Assembly: GCF_003841485.1 (NCBI RefSeq) | Contig: NZ_REFY01000003.1 | Coordinates: 434,001-498,000, forward strand | Reading direction: 5' to 3' | DNA length: 64,000 nt | From: Natrarchaeobius halalkaliphilus | GTDB taxonomy: Archaea > Halobacteriota > Halobacteria > Halobacteriales > Natrialbaceae | Part shown: positions 1 through 8,074 of the stretch, in pieces | Numbering within the stretch: the stretch's first letter is position 1 | Layout: every line of letters begins with the position of its first letter | Program-made: the position numbers and the translations under genes | The notes under the pieces: generated by a model | The model's input: the letters and a program-made list of their open reading frames with translations, nothing else | Told to the model about the DNA's origin: nothing | The model's database searches: none

Positions 1-1514
1 ACGAGGTGTATCCGGCCGCGGACGGACGAGAATTCTCTTTCGACGACGGTGACGACCTGCCGGCGACCGTCGACGAGACGGAGAGACGAGAGGCGGAGCT
101 GTCGGCCGACGGCGGCGTCGTCGGAGAGGACGGACGGGAGACCGGACCTGACTGGAACTGGCGACTCGTCACGGAGGGACGGGACGTAATCGCCGCGAGC
201 AACGAACCGCATTCCGACGCCGAAACGGCCGAGGAGGCGATCGATCGGGTTCGAGAACAGGCGAGCGAGGCCGAACTCATCGAGTTCGAAAACGCGGCGT
301 TTCAGGTCTACGAGGCGGACTCCGGCGAGTGGCGCTGGCGGCTCATCGACGAAGACGGGAACGTCCTCGCAGACAGCGGCGCAGAACACACCTCCCGAAA
401 CGAAGCTGCCGAAGCGATGATGACGCTGAAAGAACAGGCCCCCGAGGCCGAACTGCTCGAGATCGAAACCGCCGCATTCGAGCTGTTCGTCGACGAGGAC
501 GACGAGTGGGGCTGGCGGCTCATCGACGAGGGCGGCAAGCTCGTCGCCGAAGATCCAGCGACTCATCCGACCCGAGAAGCTGCCAAAGCGGCGATGGATC
601 GCGTGCTCGAGCACCTCGAGTCGGACGTTCGAACGATGCACGAGGCTATCTTCCAGCCGTACGCGGCCGAAGACTGGCACTGGCGGTTCGTTCTGCCAAG
701 CGGCGAAATCGTCGCCGTCGACGGTCAGGAACACCCGACGCGAGACGATCTCGTCGAACGGCTCGAAGCCGTTCGTGATGCGGCCGCGTCGGGACACCGA
801 TACACGATCGGTGACGTGACCGTCCAGCTCTACGGGACCGATGACTGGCAGTTCCGGTTGTTGAATCGAGATCGAGAGACGATCGCGGACTCGACCGTGT
901 CCTATACCAGCCAGAGTGAGGGACGCGCAGTCGTCGAGACGATAACCGACCACGCGACCGACGCTCCGATATTCGCGATCGAGGACGCTGTCGTCCGTCT
1001 CGAGAGCGACGGTGGATGGCAGTGGAGTCTGATCGACTACGAACGAGACGTGATCGGTTCGTCGGTCGACCCGGCGGCTGACAAATCGGCGCTGAAATCG
1101 GAAGTCGAAACCGTCCGTCGGCTCGCACCGCTGGCCGGTCGGGTCGACTTCGACGTCGCGTCGTTCGAACTCGTCACCGACGAGGACGACCGCTGGCGGT
1201 GGCGACTCCTCGACGAGGACGGCCGCACCGTCGCGATCAGCTCCGAGACGTTCGACTCGATCGAGGTCGGCCGGGAAGCACTCGAGGGGGTCCGTGAACT
1301 GATCGACGCGGCGAGTATCCTCGAGATCGACAGCGTCTCCTTCGAGTTACACGCGGCCGAAGACGACGATGGCTGGGTGTGGCAACTGGTCGATGAGTAC
1401 GGAACCACGATGGCCGAGAGCACGCGGGTGTACGACACACGAACGGCCGCTCGCGAGGCCATGAACAACGTGAAGGCTCAGGCACCTGGGGGATGGATCA
1501 CATTCACTGACTGA
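1..1514 (+). CDS. DUF1508-type repeat protein, 5' end outside the window
   Basis: The reading frame is open to the left edge, and the residues before the first possible start (GTG at 6) continue a repeat unit, so the true start lies upstream. About 500 residues are visible. They hold eight units of 50-60 residues, each opening with an aromatic pair (WNWRLV, WRWRLID, WGWRLID, WHWRFV, WQFRLL, WQWSLI, WRWRLLD, WVWQLVD), followed by a D/E-G turn, an alpha-helix rich in Ala/Glu and an F-x-[LVI] strand. This is the pattern of the small YegP/DUF1508 fold, normally present in one or two copies. The protein is very acidic, with no signal peptide or membrane segment in the visible part. Function is unknown; a binding or scaffold role is only a guess. 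The gene ends 137 bases before the chosen start of the next one. Confidence 0.8.
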   Translation, partial: EVYPAADGREFSFDDGDDLPATVDETERREAELSADGGVVGEDGRETGPDWNWRLVTEGRDVIAASNEPHSDAETAEEAIDRVREQASEAELIEFENAAFQVYEADSGEWRWRLIDEDGNVLADSGAEHTSRNEAAEAMMTLKEQAPEAELLEIETAAFELFVDEDDEWGWRLIDEGGKLVAEDPATHPTREAAKAAMDRVLEHLESDVRTMHEAIFQPYAAEDWHWRFVLPSGEIVAVDGQEHPTRDDLVERLEAVRDAAASGHRYTIGDVTVQLYGTDDWQFRLLNRDRETIADSTVSYTSQSEGRAVVETITDHATDAPIFAIEDAVVRLESDGGWQWSLIDYERDVIGSSVDPAADKSALKSEVETVRRLAPLAGRVDFDVASFELVTDEDDRWRWRLLDEDGRTVAISSETFDSIEVGREALEGVRELIDAASILEIDSVSFELHAAEDDDGWVWQLVDEYGTTMAESTRVYDTRTAAREAMNNVKAQAPGGWITFTD

Positions 1515-1622
1515 CACCCTCGTGAGGTGTAATGCGATCTACGAGTGGAAAAATAACTGTAGCCAGGAGCGTCGATCGAATCGGGACTCGAGCGAACGGC
1601 GTTACCGATCGAATCGGTCGCC

Positions 1623-1630
1623 TTTTTATT
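1623..1630 (+). promoter_or_regulatory. TATA box of the phosphopantothenate synthetase gene
   Basis: TTTTTATT centred about 25 bases before the GTG at 1652. This is the spacing expected for a leaderless haloarchaeal transcript and favours that start over the longer frame from 1532. Confidence 0.55.
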
Positions 1631-1651
1631 ACCGACGCCTACCCATCGACA

Positions 1652-2428
1652 GTGAGCGACTACGACACCGTCTCTGCCGACGTCGAACACGAAGACGAGA
1701 TTCCGGAGGATCACCCGCGTTATCAGGATCTCCTCACCCGCCACCGAATCGAGAAGGGCGTCGACAAGGGAATCACGCATCTCCAGGGAATGCACGCCGA
1801 GGGCCGTGGTAGCGCCTTCGATTATCTGCTCGGTGAAGAGACGATTCCCAGCGCGAACGACGCAGAGCGGGCGGCCGCCGCGGAACTCCTGCTCGCGGAG
1901 CGACCGGTGCTTTCGATCAACGGTAACGTCGCGGCGCTCGTCCCCGGCGAGATGGTCGACCTCGCGGACGCCGTCGGCGCCGACCTCGAGGTCAACCTGT
2001 TCAATCGAACTCCCGAACGCATCGCGGCCATCGCGTCCCACTTGCGCGAACACGGAGCCGAGGAGGTAAAAGGACTGGAGGGCGACGCACGCATTCCGAA
2101 CCTCGACCATCAGCGTGCGAAAGTCGATGCCGACGGCATCTACGCGGCGGACGTCGTGCTCGTGCCGCTCGAGGACGGTGATCGGGCCGAGGCGCTCGAC
2201 GAAATGGGAAAAACCGAGATCGTCATCGATCTGAATCCGCTCTCGCGCTCCCCGCAGGTCGCAGAGGTTCCGATCGTGGACAACATCGTTCGAGCGGTGC
2301 CGAATATGACCGAACACGCGCGCGAACTCGCGGGGTCAAACGAGGATGCTCTCCGCACCATCGTCGACGAGTTCGACCGGACGAAAGCCCTCGAAGCGGC
2401 TGAATCCCGTATTCGAAACGGCCTCTGA
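1652..2428 (+). CDS. 4-phosphopantoate--beta-alanine ligase (archaeal phosphopantothenate synthetase)
   Basis: Joins 4-phosphopantoate and beta-alanine using ATP to give 4'-phosphopantothenate, the archaeal replacement for bacterial PanC/PanK in CoA synthesis; cytosolic. The 258-residue protein matches the archaea-only COG1701 (DUF137) family throughout: HPRYQDLLTRHRIEKGVDKG near the N-terminus, then LQGMHAEGRG, LSINGNVAALVPGEM, LEVNLFNRTPER, DVVLVPLEDGDR and IDLNPLSRSPQ. The frame is open from 1532, but the extra 40 residues are unlike the family. I chose the GTG at 1652 because a TATA box lies about 25 bases before it and the resulting length is normal. The gene stands alone between a repeat protein and a palindromic element. 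Confidence 0.9.
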   Translation: MSDYDTVSADVEHEDEIPEDHPRYQDLLTRHRIEKGVDKGITHLQGMHAEGRGSAFDYLLGEETIPSANDAERAAAAELLLAERPVLSINGNVAALVPGEMVDLADAVGADLEVNLFNRTPERIAAIASHLREHGAEEVKGLEGDARIPNLDHQRAKVDADGIYAADVVLVPLEDGDRAEALDEMGKTEIVIDLNPLSRSPQVAEVPIVDNIVRAVPNMTEHARELAGSNEDALRTIVDEFDRTKALEAAESRIRNGL

Positions 2429-2449
2429 TCGACGTCCACCCCTGTCCTG

Positions 2450-2535
2450 TGATACGGGTTACTGTAACGATTTACCGGCGCACCCGCCGCCCGGGTCGCG
2501 GGTGCGCCGGCAATGATTTACAGTAAACCGTATGA
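2450..2535. repeat. 86-bp palindromic element (MITE- or REP-like)
   Basis: Two 38-base arms (2450-2487 and 2498-2535) are inverted copies of each other with a 10-base loop. The inner 13 bases (2475-2487 against 2498-2510) pair perfectly and are very GC-rich. The outer parts share TTACTGTAA and ATACGG with a few mismatches. It has no coding potential. The outer end TGATACGGGTTACTGT (2450-2465) recurs with one change at 49228-49243. The shape suggests a non-autonomous mobile palindrome; no transposase is nearby. It could also terminate the upstream gene. Confidence 0.6.
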
Positions 2536-2572
2536 AAGGTTTATCATCTCGATCGGTGTGAGTCCACTGAAC

Positions 2573-2767
2573 ATGTCTCGAGTAGTCCTCCGAACGGTCG
2601 ACTCGGCAATCAGCGCGGAACGCACCGACGCGTTCGTCACGAACCAGCCCAGCCGGACTCTCGGTCGGGTCCGATCGAAGGAGTCGTCCCCGGGACGGGC
2701 GTCGCTCCGTTCGGTTGACTTGGAACCGGGTTGGGGGTCGATCGTGACTGTGGAGGGGATAAACTGA
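2573..2767 (+). CDS. possible small leader ORF (64 codons) before the Ntn hydrolase
   Basis: An ATG at 2573 lies about 31 bases after a TATA-like GGTTTATC (2538-2545), as for a leaderless transcript. The frame runs 64 codons and its TGA overlaps the ATG of the next gene by one base (TGATG). No family is recognised. Composition is not strikingly acidic, so it may simply be a 5' leader. It is listed because the coupling geometry is suggestive. Confidence 0.25.
   Translation: MSRVVLRTVDSAISAERTDAFVTNQPSRTLGRVRSKESSPGRASLRSVDLEPGWGSIVTVEGIN
2752..2758 (+). promoter_or_regulatory. Shine-Dalgarno site of the Ntn hydrolase gene
   Basis: GGAGGGG eight bases before the ATG at 2767. It fixes that ATG as the start, which puts a cysteine directly after the initiator methionine, rather than the in-frame GTG at 2731. 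Confidence 0.6.
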
Positions 2768-3756
2768 TGTGTACTCGTCTGGTCTATCTCGGTCCCGAAA
2801 ACCGCGTTCTCACGGCTCGATCGATGGACTGGAAGGAAGATATCGGGACGAACATCTGGGTGCTTCCTCGCGGTGTCGAACGCGACGGCGAGGTCGACTC
2901 GAACTCGATGACCTGGACGTCCGAGTACGGAAGCGTGATCGCGACCGCTTACGACATCGCCACCACCGACGGCATGAACGAAGCCGGTCTGGCGGCCAAC
3001 CTGTTGTGGCTGTCCGAGTCGGAGTATCCCGAACGGGGCGGCGAAACGCCGGCAATGTCGATCTCGCTGTGGACTCAGTATATGCTCGACAGGTTCGCCA
3101 CGGTTGCCGAGGTCGTCGCACACATCCGTCGAGAGGACGTTACGGTCGTAACCGAGCAGGTGCCGGGTGACGATCGTCTGGCGACGGTCCACCTCTCCCT
3201 GTCGGATGCCACGGGCGACAGCGCGATCCTGGAGTATATCGACGGCGAACTCGTCGTTCACCACGATCGTGACTTTCAGGTGATGACAAACTCTCCCACG
3301 TTCGACAAGCAACTTGCACTGGCCGAGTACTGGGAGGAGATCGGCGGCACGGTTATGTTACCGGGGACGAACCGGCCGGCCGACCGGTTTGCGAGGGCGA
3401 GTTTTTACGTCGACGCGATACCACAGGTCGAGGATCGTCGAACAGCGACCGCCGGCGTATTCGGCGTGATTCGGAACGTCTCCGTTCCACACGGCATCAC
3501 CACGCCCGACGCACCGCACATCTCTTCGACGCGTTGGCGATCCGTCGCAGACCACAAAGACCGCATCTACTACTTCGAGTCGGCGCTCGCCCCGAACGCA
3601 TTCTGGGTGGAACTCGACGAGCTCGACTTTTCGGTCGGTTCCGAGACTCGAGCGCTCGATCTCGGACCCGATCAGTCCACCGTCTACGCCGGGGACGTTT
3701 CCGACCAGCTACAGATCACGGATCCGTTCTCGTTTCTCGGAGCAGCCACCGGATAG
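2767..3756 (+). CDS. linear amide C-N hydrolase, choloylglycine hydrolase / penicillin V acylase family (Ntn hydrolase)
   Basis: Predicted to cleave linear amides, in the family of bile-salt hydrolases, penicillin V acylases and N-acyl-homoserine-lactone acylases. With the start at 2767 the protein begins MCTR, so removal of Met exposes Cys as the N-terminal nucleophile. Other family marks are the R-x-MDW segment (TARSMDWKED), DGMNEAGLAANLLWL, a GD-SAILEYIDG strand, and MTNSPTF carrying the conserved Asn. At 329 residues it is a normal length. There is no signal peptide and bacterial secretion features are absent, so it is probably cytosolic. The substrate cannot be told; quorum-signal or N-acyl amino acid cleavage is speculation. 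A good Shine-Dalgarno site precedes it. It is flanked by a palindromic element and by an extracellular beta-helix gene. Confidence 0.85.
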   Translation: MCTRLVYLGPENRVLTARSMDWKEDIGTNIWVLPRGVERDGEVDSNSMTWTSEYGSVIATAYDIATTDGMNEAGLAANLLWLSESEYPERGGETPAMSISLWTQYMLDRFATVAEVVAHIRREDVTVVTEQVPGDDRLATVHLSLSDATGDSAILEYIDGELVVHHDRDFQVMTNSPTFDKQLALAEYWEEIGGTVMLPGTNRPADRFARASFYVDAIPQVEDRRTATAGVFGVIRNVSVPHGITTPDAPHISSTRWRSVADHKDRIYYFESALAPNAFWVELDELDFSVGSETRALDLGPDQSTVYAGDVSDQLQITDPFSFLGAATG

Positions 3757-4099
3757 GATGACCGTCGACGGACGACATTGAGAAACCGTAGCCACCGAGC
3801 GATCGTTCCAACCGTGGTGATGCAGACGTCTCTCGTACGATCCTCGATTTCCCCATGCTGGCATCGAACCGTGCCTCCGTCGTCCGAGTAGTGTGGAGTG
3901 ACGTACAGTGGCTACTATCGAGGCCCCGATGGGAATACACGGGACACCATCGAAGACGGCGACAGCGGCCAGCGTTCGGCCGACATCTATTTACCCGGAT
4001 ACTGATACTACTACAACGACCGAGAGAATCGTGTTTCGGGCGACGAAAACGGTCTCAGTCGGGGAACCAGCACTGCATCAGCGGCTGCGATGAACGGTC
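3757..4099. other. 343-bp intergenic stretch
   Basis: No convincing gene. A 61-codon frame from GTG 3908 to 4093 and frames in other phases look like chance. A TATA-like CTATTTACC near 3985 could be the promoter of the 4100 gene, giving a leader of about 80-90 bases. I see no repeat or RNA gene. Confidence 0.4.
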
Positions 4100-6217
4100 A
4101 TGTCAGGAACGACAGCAACGCATCTCGTGTTCTTCATCATCCTCCTGGTCGCCTCGTCAGCGTTTGCGCTGACGCTCGTCGGCCACACTCACGTGGTCAG
4201 CGACGCAATCGACGGATACGGATCGACGACGGTGGACGAAATCGAGACCGAGATCGCCGTGATCAGCGATCCCGAGAGTCACGCAACAATCTACGATCCG
4301 CGGGACGAAGACGATCAGGTGAGCGTTCTCGTTTCGAATATCGGTGATAGTTCGATCCCGCTCGGCGGAAACGATGTCGGAATCGTGATCGACGGCGAGT
4401 ACGTTTCCGATCCACACGTCGAAATCCTCGAGGATCCGTCGGCGTCGGTCTGGCAACCGGAGTCGACCGCACGGATCAGCTTCGATCGGGAGCTGGATCC
4501 GGGAGCCCACCGGCTGGTCGTCAGCGTCGCTTCGAACGAGGACGTCCTCGAGTTCGAGGTTCCGGAAATCGGTGATCCTGCGGCGGTGTCCTACGAGGCC
4601 GAGCCGGACAACGAGACGGTCGACGACGGCGAGACGATCGCGTACGAGGTGACGATCGAGGACGGGTTCGGTGATCCCGTCGGAGAAGACGTCGAGGTGG
4701 AAGCCGACGCGACGGACGGGTTCGACGTCGAGATCAACGGAGACGGGGACGTGACGACCGAACTGACCGATGCCGACGGAAAGGTGACGCTCGACGTGAG
4801 CTCCGATACGACGCAGGACGACGTCGACGTCGTATTCACCGAACTGGTGAACGGGAATTCGGCCACCGGGAACGCCACCTGGGAGGGCGAACAGGAGGAC
4901 GGCTCGCTCTCGGGAATCGTCTCGACGGAGACGGAAGACGGTGATGACGAGGATCTCGAAGGCGAAACCGTGACCATCGAGAACAGTCCGGAGCAGACGG
5001 CCACGGTCGACGCCGACGGCAGCTACGAGTTCGACGACGTCGACGGCGGAGAGTATACCCTCTGGATCGACGCCGACGGCCACCGGTACTACGAGACGAC
5101 GGTCATCGTCGACGGCTCGACGACGCACGACGTTCCGCTTCTCGGGAACGTCGAGAACGTCGACGCGGAGACGAGTTATCGGTCACTCGACGCGGCTGCT
5201 GACGACGTGGCCGACGAGGAGACACTCGAGCTCGCTGAAACGACGTACGATGCCTCCGAGGGCGGGTCCTCGGCGGTCGACGTCACCGCCTCGAACGTCA
5301 CGGTTCGGTCGCTCGGAACTCGCGAGGAAACCGTCCTCGACGCTGGCGGCGCGGACGTCGGCCTCTCGGTGAGGGGAGAAGGAGGTACGGTCGACGGGCT
5401 CACACTTACGAACGTGGATCCGTCCGGCACCGGGATCGAACTCGCGTCCGCGCCCGGTGCGACGCTCGAGAACGTCGACGTCAGTGAGACGGGGGTCGGA
5501 ATAGCCGTCGACGGATCCGACGCCGTCCAACTGACGAAGCTCGAGGCAACCGGAAACGACGATGTCGGCGTCCGCGTATCGGACAGCGACGAGATCGAAC
5601 TCGAGGACGTATACCTCACCGGAAACGGTGACGGGATTCGGATCTCCGAGAACACGATATTCACGCTCCGGCACAGCACCGTCTCGAACAACGTGGGAGA
5701 TGGTGTATCAGTTACTGACAGTACGGATCTCACCCTCAGTGATACCGTCGTTTCCGACAACGGCGGAGACGGATTGCGGATATTCGACGGCACCTCGATT
5801 TCCGTCGACTACACCCGCTTTGCGGATAACGGCGTGGACGGAATCCACCTGAGAGACACGAATAACGTCGATATCGTCTACGTCGAGTTACTCGAGAACG
5901 AACGCAACGGAGCGCTCGTTCAGGCGGACGAAGCGGTCATCGATCCGAGCGAGAACTATTTCCGCATCTGGTACAGTAACGTCGTCGACAACGGCGAGCA
6001 CGGGATGTGGGCCGAGGACAGCGAGAAACCCGACGGCGGAAACGGCGATCTCGGTGATGGTGAACTCCGGGTCGACGACGAGAAAATAACCGGCGAAGAA
6101 AACTGGTGGGGTGACGAAGACGGTCCCGAAGCGGCCGGGGCAAACGGCGTGAGTGATGAAACCATCCGGTTCGAGCCCGTCTCCGAAGGCGAACACGGAC
6201 AGGCCGGACCCCGGTAA
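4100..6217 (+). CDS. ArlG/FlaG-like N-terminus fused to Ig-like, carboxypeptidase-regulatory-like and right-handed beta-helix domains
   Basis: A 705-residue surface protein. Residues 1-35 form one hydrophobic membrane segment (HLVFFIILLVASSAFALTL), followed by DEIETEIAVISDP and a beta-sandwich with SNIGDSSIPLGGNDVGIVID up to about 155. This resembles haloarchaeal ArlG/ArlF (FlaG/FlaF), the stator proteins of the archaellum. Next come an Ig-like domain (about 160-270), a carboxypeptidase-regulatory-like fold (DGSYEFDDVDGGEYTLW, about 275-350), and from about 360 to 640 a right-handed parallel beta-helix with repeated N-x-V-S-D-[NS]-G-x-D-G turns. The C-terminal tail has ENWWGDEDGP, often seen at the end of such helices. 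It is strongly acidic. It probably sits in the membrane with the body in the S-layer space and binds or processes glycan. No archaellum genes are nearby. Confidence 0.7.
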   Translation: MSGTTATHLVFFIILLVASSAFALTLVGHTHVVSDAIDGYGSTTVDEIETEIAVISDPESHATIYDPRDEDDQVSVLVSNIGDSSIPLGGNDVGIVIDGEYVSDPHVEILEDPSASVWQPESTARISFDRELDPGAHRLVVSVASNEDVLEFEVPEIGDPAAVSYEAEPDNETVDDGETIAYEVTIEDGFGDPVGEDVEVEADATDGFDVEINGDGDVTTELTDADGKVTLDVSSDTTQDDVDVVFTELVNGNSATGNATWEGEQEDGSLSGIVSTETEDGDDEDLEGETVTIENSPEQTATVDADGSYEFDDVDGGEYTLWIDADGHRYYETTVIVDGSTTHDVPLLGNVENVDAETSYRSLDAAADDVADEETLELAETTYDASEGGSSAVDVTASNVTVRSLGTREETVLDAGGADVGLSVRGEGGTVDGLTLTNVDPSGTGIELASAPGATLENVDVSETGVGIAVDGSDAVQLTKLEATGNDDVGVRVSDSDEIELEDVYLTGNGDGIRISENTIFTLRHSTVSNNVGDGVSVTDSTDLTLSDTVVSDNGGDGLRIFDGTSISVDYTRFADNGVDGIHLRDTNNVDIVYVELLENERNGALVQADEAVIDPSENYFRIWYSNVVDNGEHGMWAEDSEKPDGGNGDLGDGELRVDDEKITGEENWWGDEDGPEAAGANGVSDETIRFEPVSEGEHGQAGPR

Positions 6218-6283
6218 CGAGATCACGATTCGATGCGCTCGAAACCAGACAGGAGGTGGACACGCTATCATCGTTCACAAAGT

Positions 6284-6291
6284 CATAAATC
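6284..6291 (+). promoter_or_regulatory. TATA box of tyrS
   Basis: CATAAATC centred about 30 bases before the ATG at 6318, which favours that start over the upstream ATG at 6153 (a 55-residue extension unlike the family and overlapping the beta-helix gene). Confidence 0.5.
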
Positions 6292-6317
6292 CGTCCGCTG
6301 ATTTCGCTCAGACAGAG

Positions 6318-7304
6318 ATGGATACCTACGACCTGATCATGCGAAACGCCGAGGAGGTCGTTACCGACGAGGAGGTGCGCGAGCTCGCGGACGATCCGGC
6401 GGGCAAACGCGCCTACGTCGGTTACGAGCCCTCCGGCGTTCTCCACATCGGCCACCTGTTGACGGCGAACAAACTGATCGACCTCCAGGAAGCTGGTCTG
6501 GACGTCGTCGTTCTCCTCGCGGACGTCCACGCCTACCTCAACGGAAAAGGGACCTTCGAGGAGATCCGCGACACGGCGGAGCGGATGAAAGCCCAGTTCA
6601 TCGCCTACGGTCTCGAGGAGGACAAAACCGAGTTCGTCTACGGCTCGTCGTTCCAGCTCGAGGAAGACTATACGCTCGACCTGCACGAACTCGAGCTTTC
6701 GACGACGATGAACCGCGCCCAGCGAGCGATGGCCGAGCTGCAATCGGGCGAGACCGCAAAAGTGAGTCACCTCGTTTATCCGCTGATGCAGGTCCTGGAT
6801 ATCGAGTACCTCGATCTGGATCTCGCGGTCGGTGGACTCGATCAGCGCAAAGTCCACATGCTCGCTCGCGAGGAGCTTCCGGAACTCGAGTACGACGCTC
6901 GACCGTGTCTGCACACGCCAATCGTGGCCGACCTGACGAGCGGGGAGGGCAAGATGTCCTCGAGCGAGGGCGCGACGATCTCGATGGAGGACTCGACCGA
7001 GGAACTCGAGGAGAAAGTCAACTCGGCGTTTTGCCCGCCGACGCGCGATCCCGAGGGCGATCTCGAGAACCCGGTGCTCGAACTGTTCGAGTACCACGTC
7101 TTCCCCCGATTCGAAACCGTGGTCGTCGAGCGACCGGAGGAGTACGGCGGTCCCCTCTCGTACGAGGCGTACGACTCCCTCGCGGACGACCTCGAGTCCG
7201 GCGAGCTCCATCCGGCCGACGCCAAGGGGACCCTCGCGAGTTACCTGGACGAACTTATCGAACCGGGTCGACGGACGTTACGAGAGCTGCGAGCCGAATC
7301 GTAG
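6318..7304 (+). CDS. tyrS: tyrosyl-tRNA synthetase
   Basis: Charges tRNA-Tyr with tyrosine; cytosolic class I synthetase of the short archaeal/eukaryotic type, 328 residues. The Rossmann core shows YEPSGVLHIGHLL (the HIGH motif), the tyrosine-pocket region LADVHAYLNGKG, GGLDQRKVHMLARE, and GKMSSSEGATI, the KMSKS loop. It has no C-terminal S4 domain, as usual in archaea. The start is the ATG at 6318, after a TATA box, beginning MDTYDLIMRNAEEV as in other haloarchaeal copies. It precedes the rpl18a-pfdA-ftsY group with a 133-base gap, so it is probably a separate transcript. Confidence 0.96.
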   Translation: MDTYDLIMRNAEEVVTDEEVRELADDPAGKRAYVGYEPSGVLHIGHLLTANKLIDLQEAGLDVVVLLADVHAYLNGKGTFEEIRDTAERMKAQFIAYGLEEDKTEFVYGSSFQLEEDYTLDLHELELSTTMNRAQRAMAELQSGETAKVSHLVYPLMQVLDIEYLDLDLAVGGLDQRKVHMLAREELPELEYDARPCLHTPIVADLTSGEGKMSSSEGATISMEDSTEELEEKVNSAFCPPTRDPEGDLENPVLELFEYHVFPRFETVVVERPEEYGGPLSYEAYDSLADDLESGELHPADAKGTLASYLDELIEPGRRTLRELRAES

Positions 7305-7437
7305 CCGCCGAGTGGAACACGCGATCGTCAGTGACCGAAACGAATCGCCGGGCCGGTCGTAACTACTCGAGTGAGTCAGGTCCTCGTGGCTCCGATGGAA
7401 GGGAAGATTCTTCCGACTGCCTGCCGGAGTGTGAGCC

Positions 7438-7614
7438 ATGAGTCAATTTACGGTCACCGGTCGGTTCAAAAGCCGCGACGGACTCGCGGAGTTCGAAACG
7501 ACGATCGACGCCGAAAACGAGAACGTGGCTCGCGAGCACGTACTCTCCCAACTCGGCAGCCAGCACGGACTCAACCGCACCCAGATCGACCTCGAGGAGG
7601 TCGCCCAGCGATGA
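7438..7614 (+). CDS. 50S ribosomal protein L18a (LX / L20a family)
   Basis: A 58-residue protein, MSQFTVTGRFKSRDGLAEF at the start and LNRTQIDLEEVAQR at the end, matching the archaeal LX (COG2157) ribosomal protein of the large subunit. Its TGA overlaps the ATG of prefoldin alpha (ATGA at 7611-7614), indicating translational coupling. The order LX, prefoldin alpha, ftsY is a typical archaeal gene string, which supports the call strongly despite the small size. Confidence 0.92.
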   Translation: MSQFTVTGRFKSRDGLAEFETTIDAENENVAREHVLSQLGSQHGLNRTQIDLEEVAQR

Positions 7615-8060
7615 GCCAGCAACAACTCCAGCAGCTCTCCCAGGAGATTCAAGAGATCCAACAGCAGATCGAGGCGATGCAGGCGAACGTCGAGTCGGTC
7701 CAGCAAGAAAAGACCGAAGCCGACGAAGCGATCGACGCACTCGAGACCCTCGAAACCGGATCGACCGTTCAGGTTCCCCTCGGCGGCGGTGCCTACCTTC
7801 GTGCGTCCATCGAGGACATCGACGAGGCGATCGTCGAACTCGGTGCCGAGTACGCCGCTGAGTTCGAGCAGGACGGTGCTATTTCCGTACTCGAGAACAA
7901 AAAGGAGAACCTCGACGACCGCATCGACGAGATCAACGAGGAGATCGCTGAACTCGAAAGCGAGAGCACCGAGCTCGAACAGCAGGCCCAGCAGATCCAA
8001 CAGCAGGCGATGCAACAGCAGATGCAGGGGATGGGTCAGGGGCCCAGCCCTGACGAGTAA
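7611..8060 (+). CDS. pfdA: prefoldin subunit alpha
   Basis: Alpha subunit of the hexameric chaperone prefoldin (GimC), which holds unfolded proteins for the thermosome. The 149 residues form the standard layout: an N-terminal coiled coil rich in Gln (QQQLQQLSQEIQEIQQQIEA), the central beta hairpins with ETLETGSTVQVPLGGGAYLR and the I-V-E-L-G strand, then a second long coiled coil (LDDRIDEINEEIAELESEST) and a Gln/Met-rich tail. The frame is open further upstream, but the start at 7611 follows from the ATGA overlap with the LX gene. It lies 14 bases before ftsY. Confidence 0.94.
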   Translation: MSQQQLQQLSQEIQEIQQQIEAMQANVESVQQEKTEADEAIDALETLETGSTVQVPLGGGAYLRASIEDIDEAIVELGAEYAAEFEQDGAISVLENKKENLDDRIDEINEEIAELESESTELEQQAQQIQQQAMQQQMQGMGQGPSPDE

Positions 8061-8074
8061 CGCAGGAGCCCCCC

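Noticed and set aside
3908-4093. 61-codon frame before the ArlG-like gene
   Set aside because: No promoter fit, no recognisable composition or family, and other phases are equally open.
7371-7610. N-terminal extension of prefoldin alpha
   Set aside because: This part overlaps the LX ribosomal gene in another frame; the ATGA junction at 7611 gives the true start.
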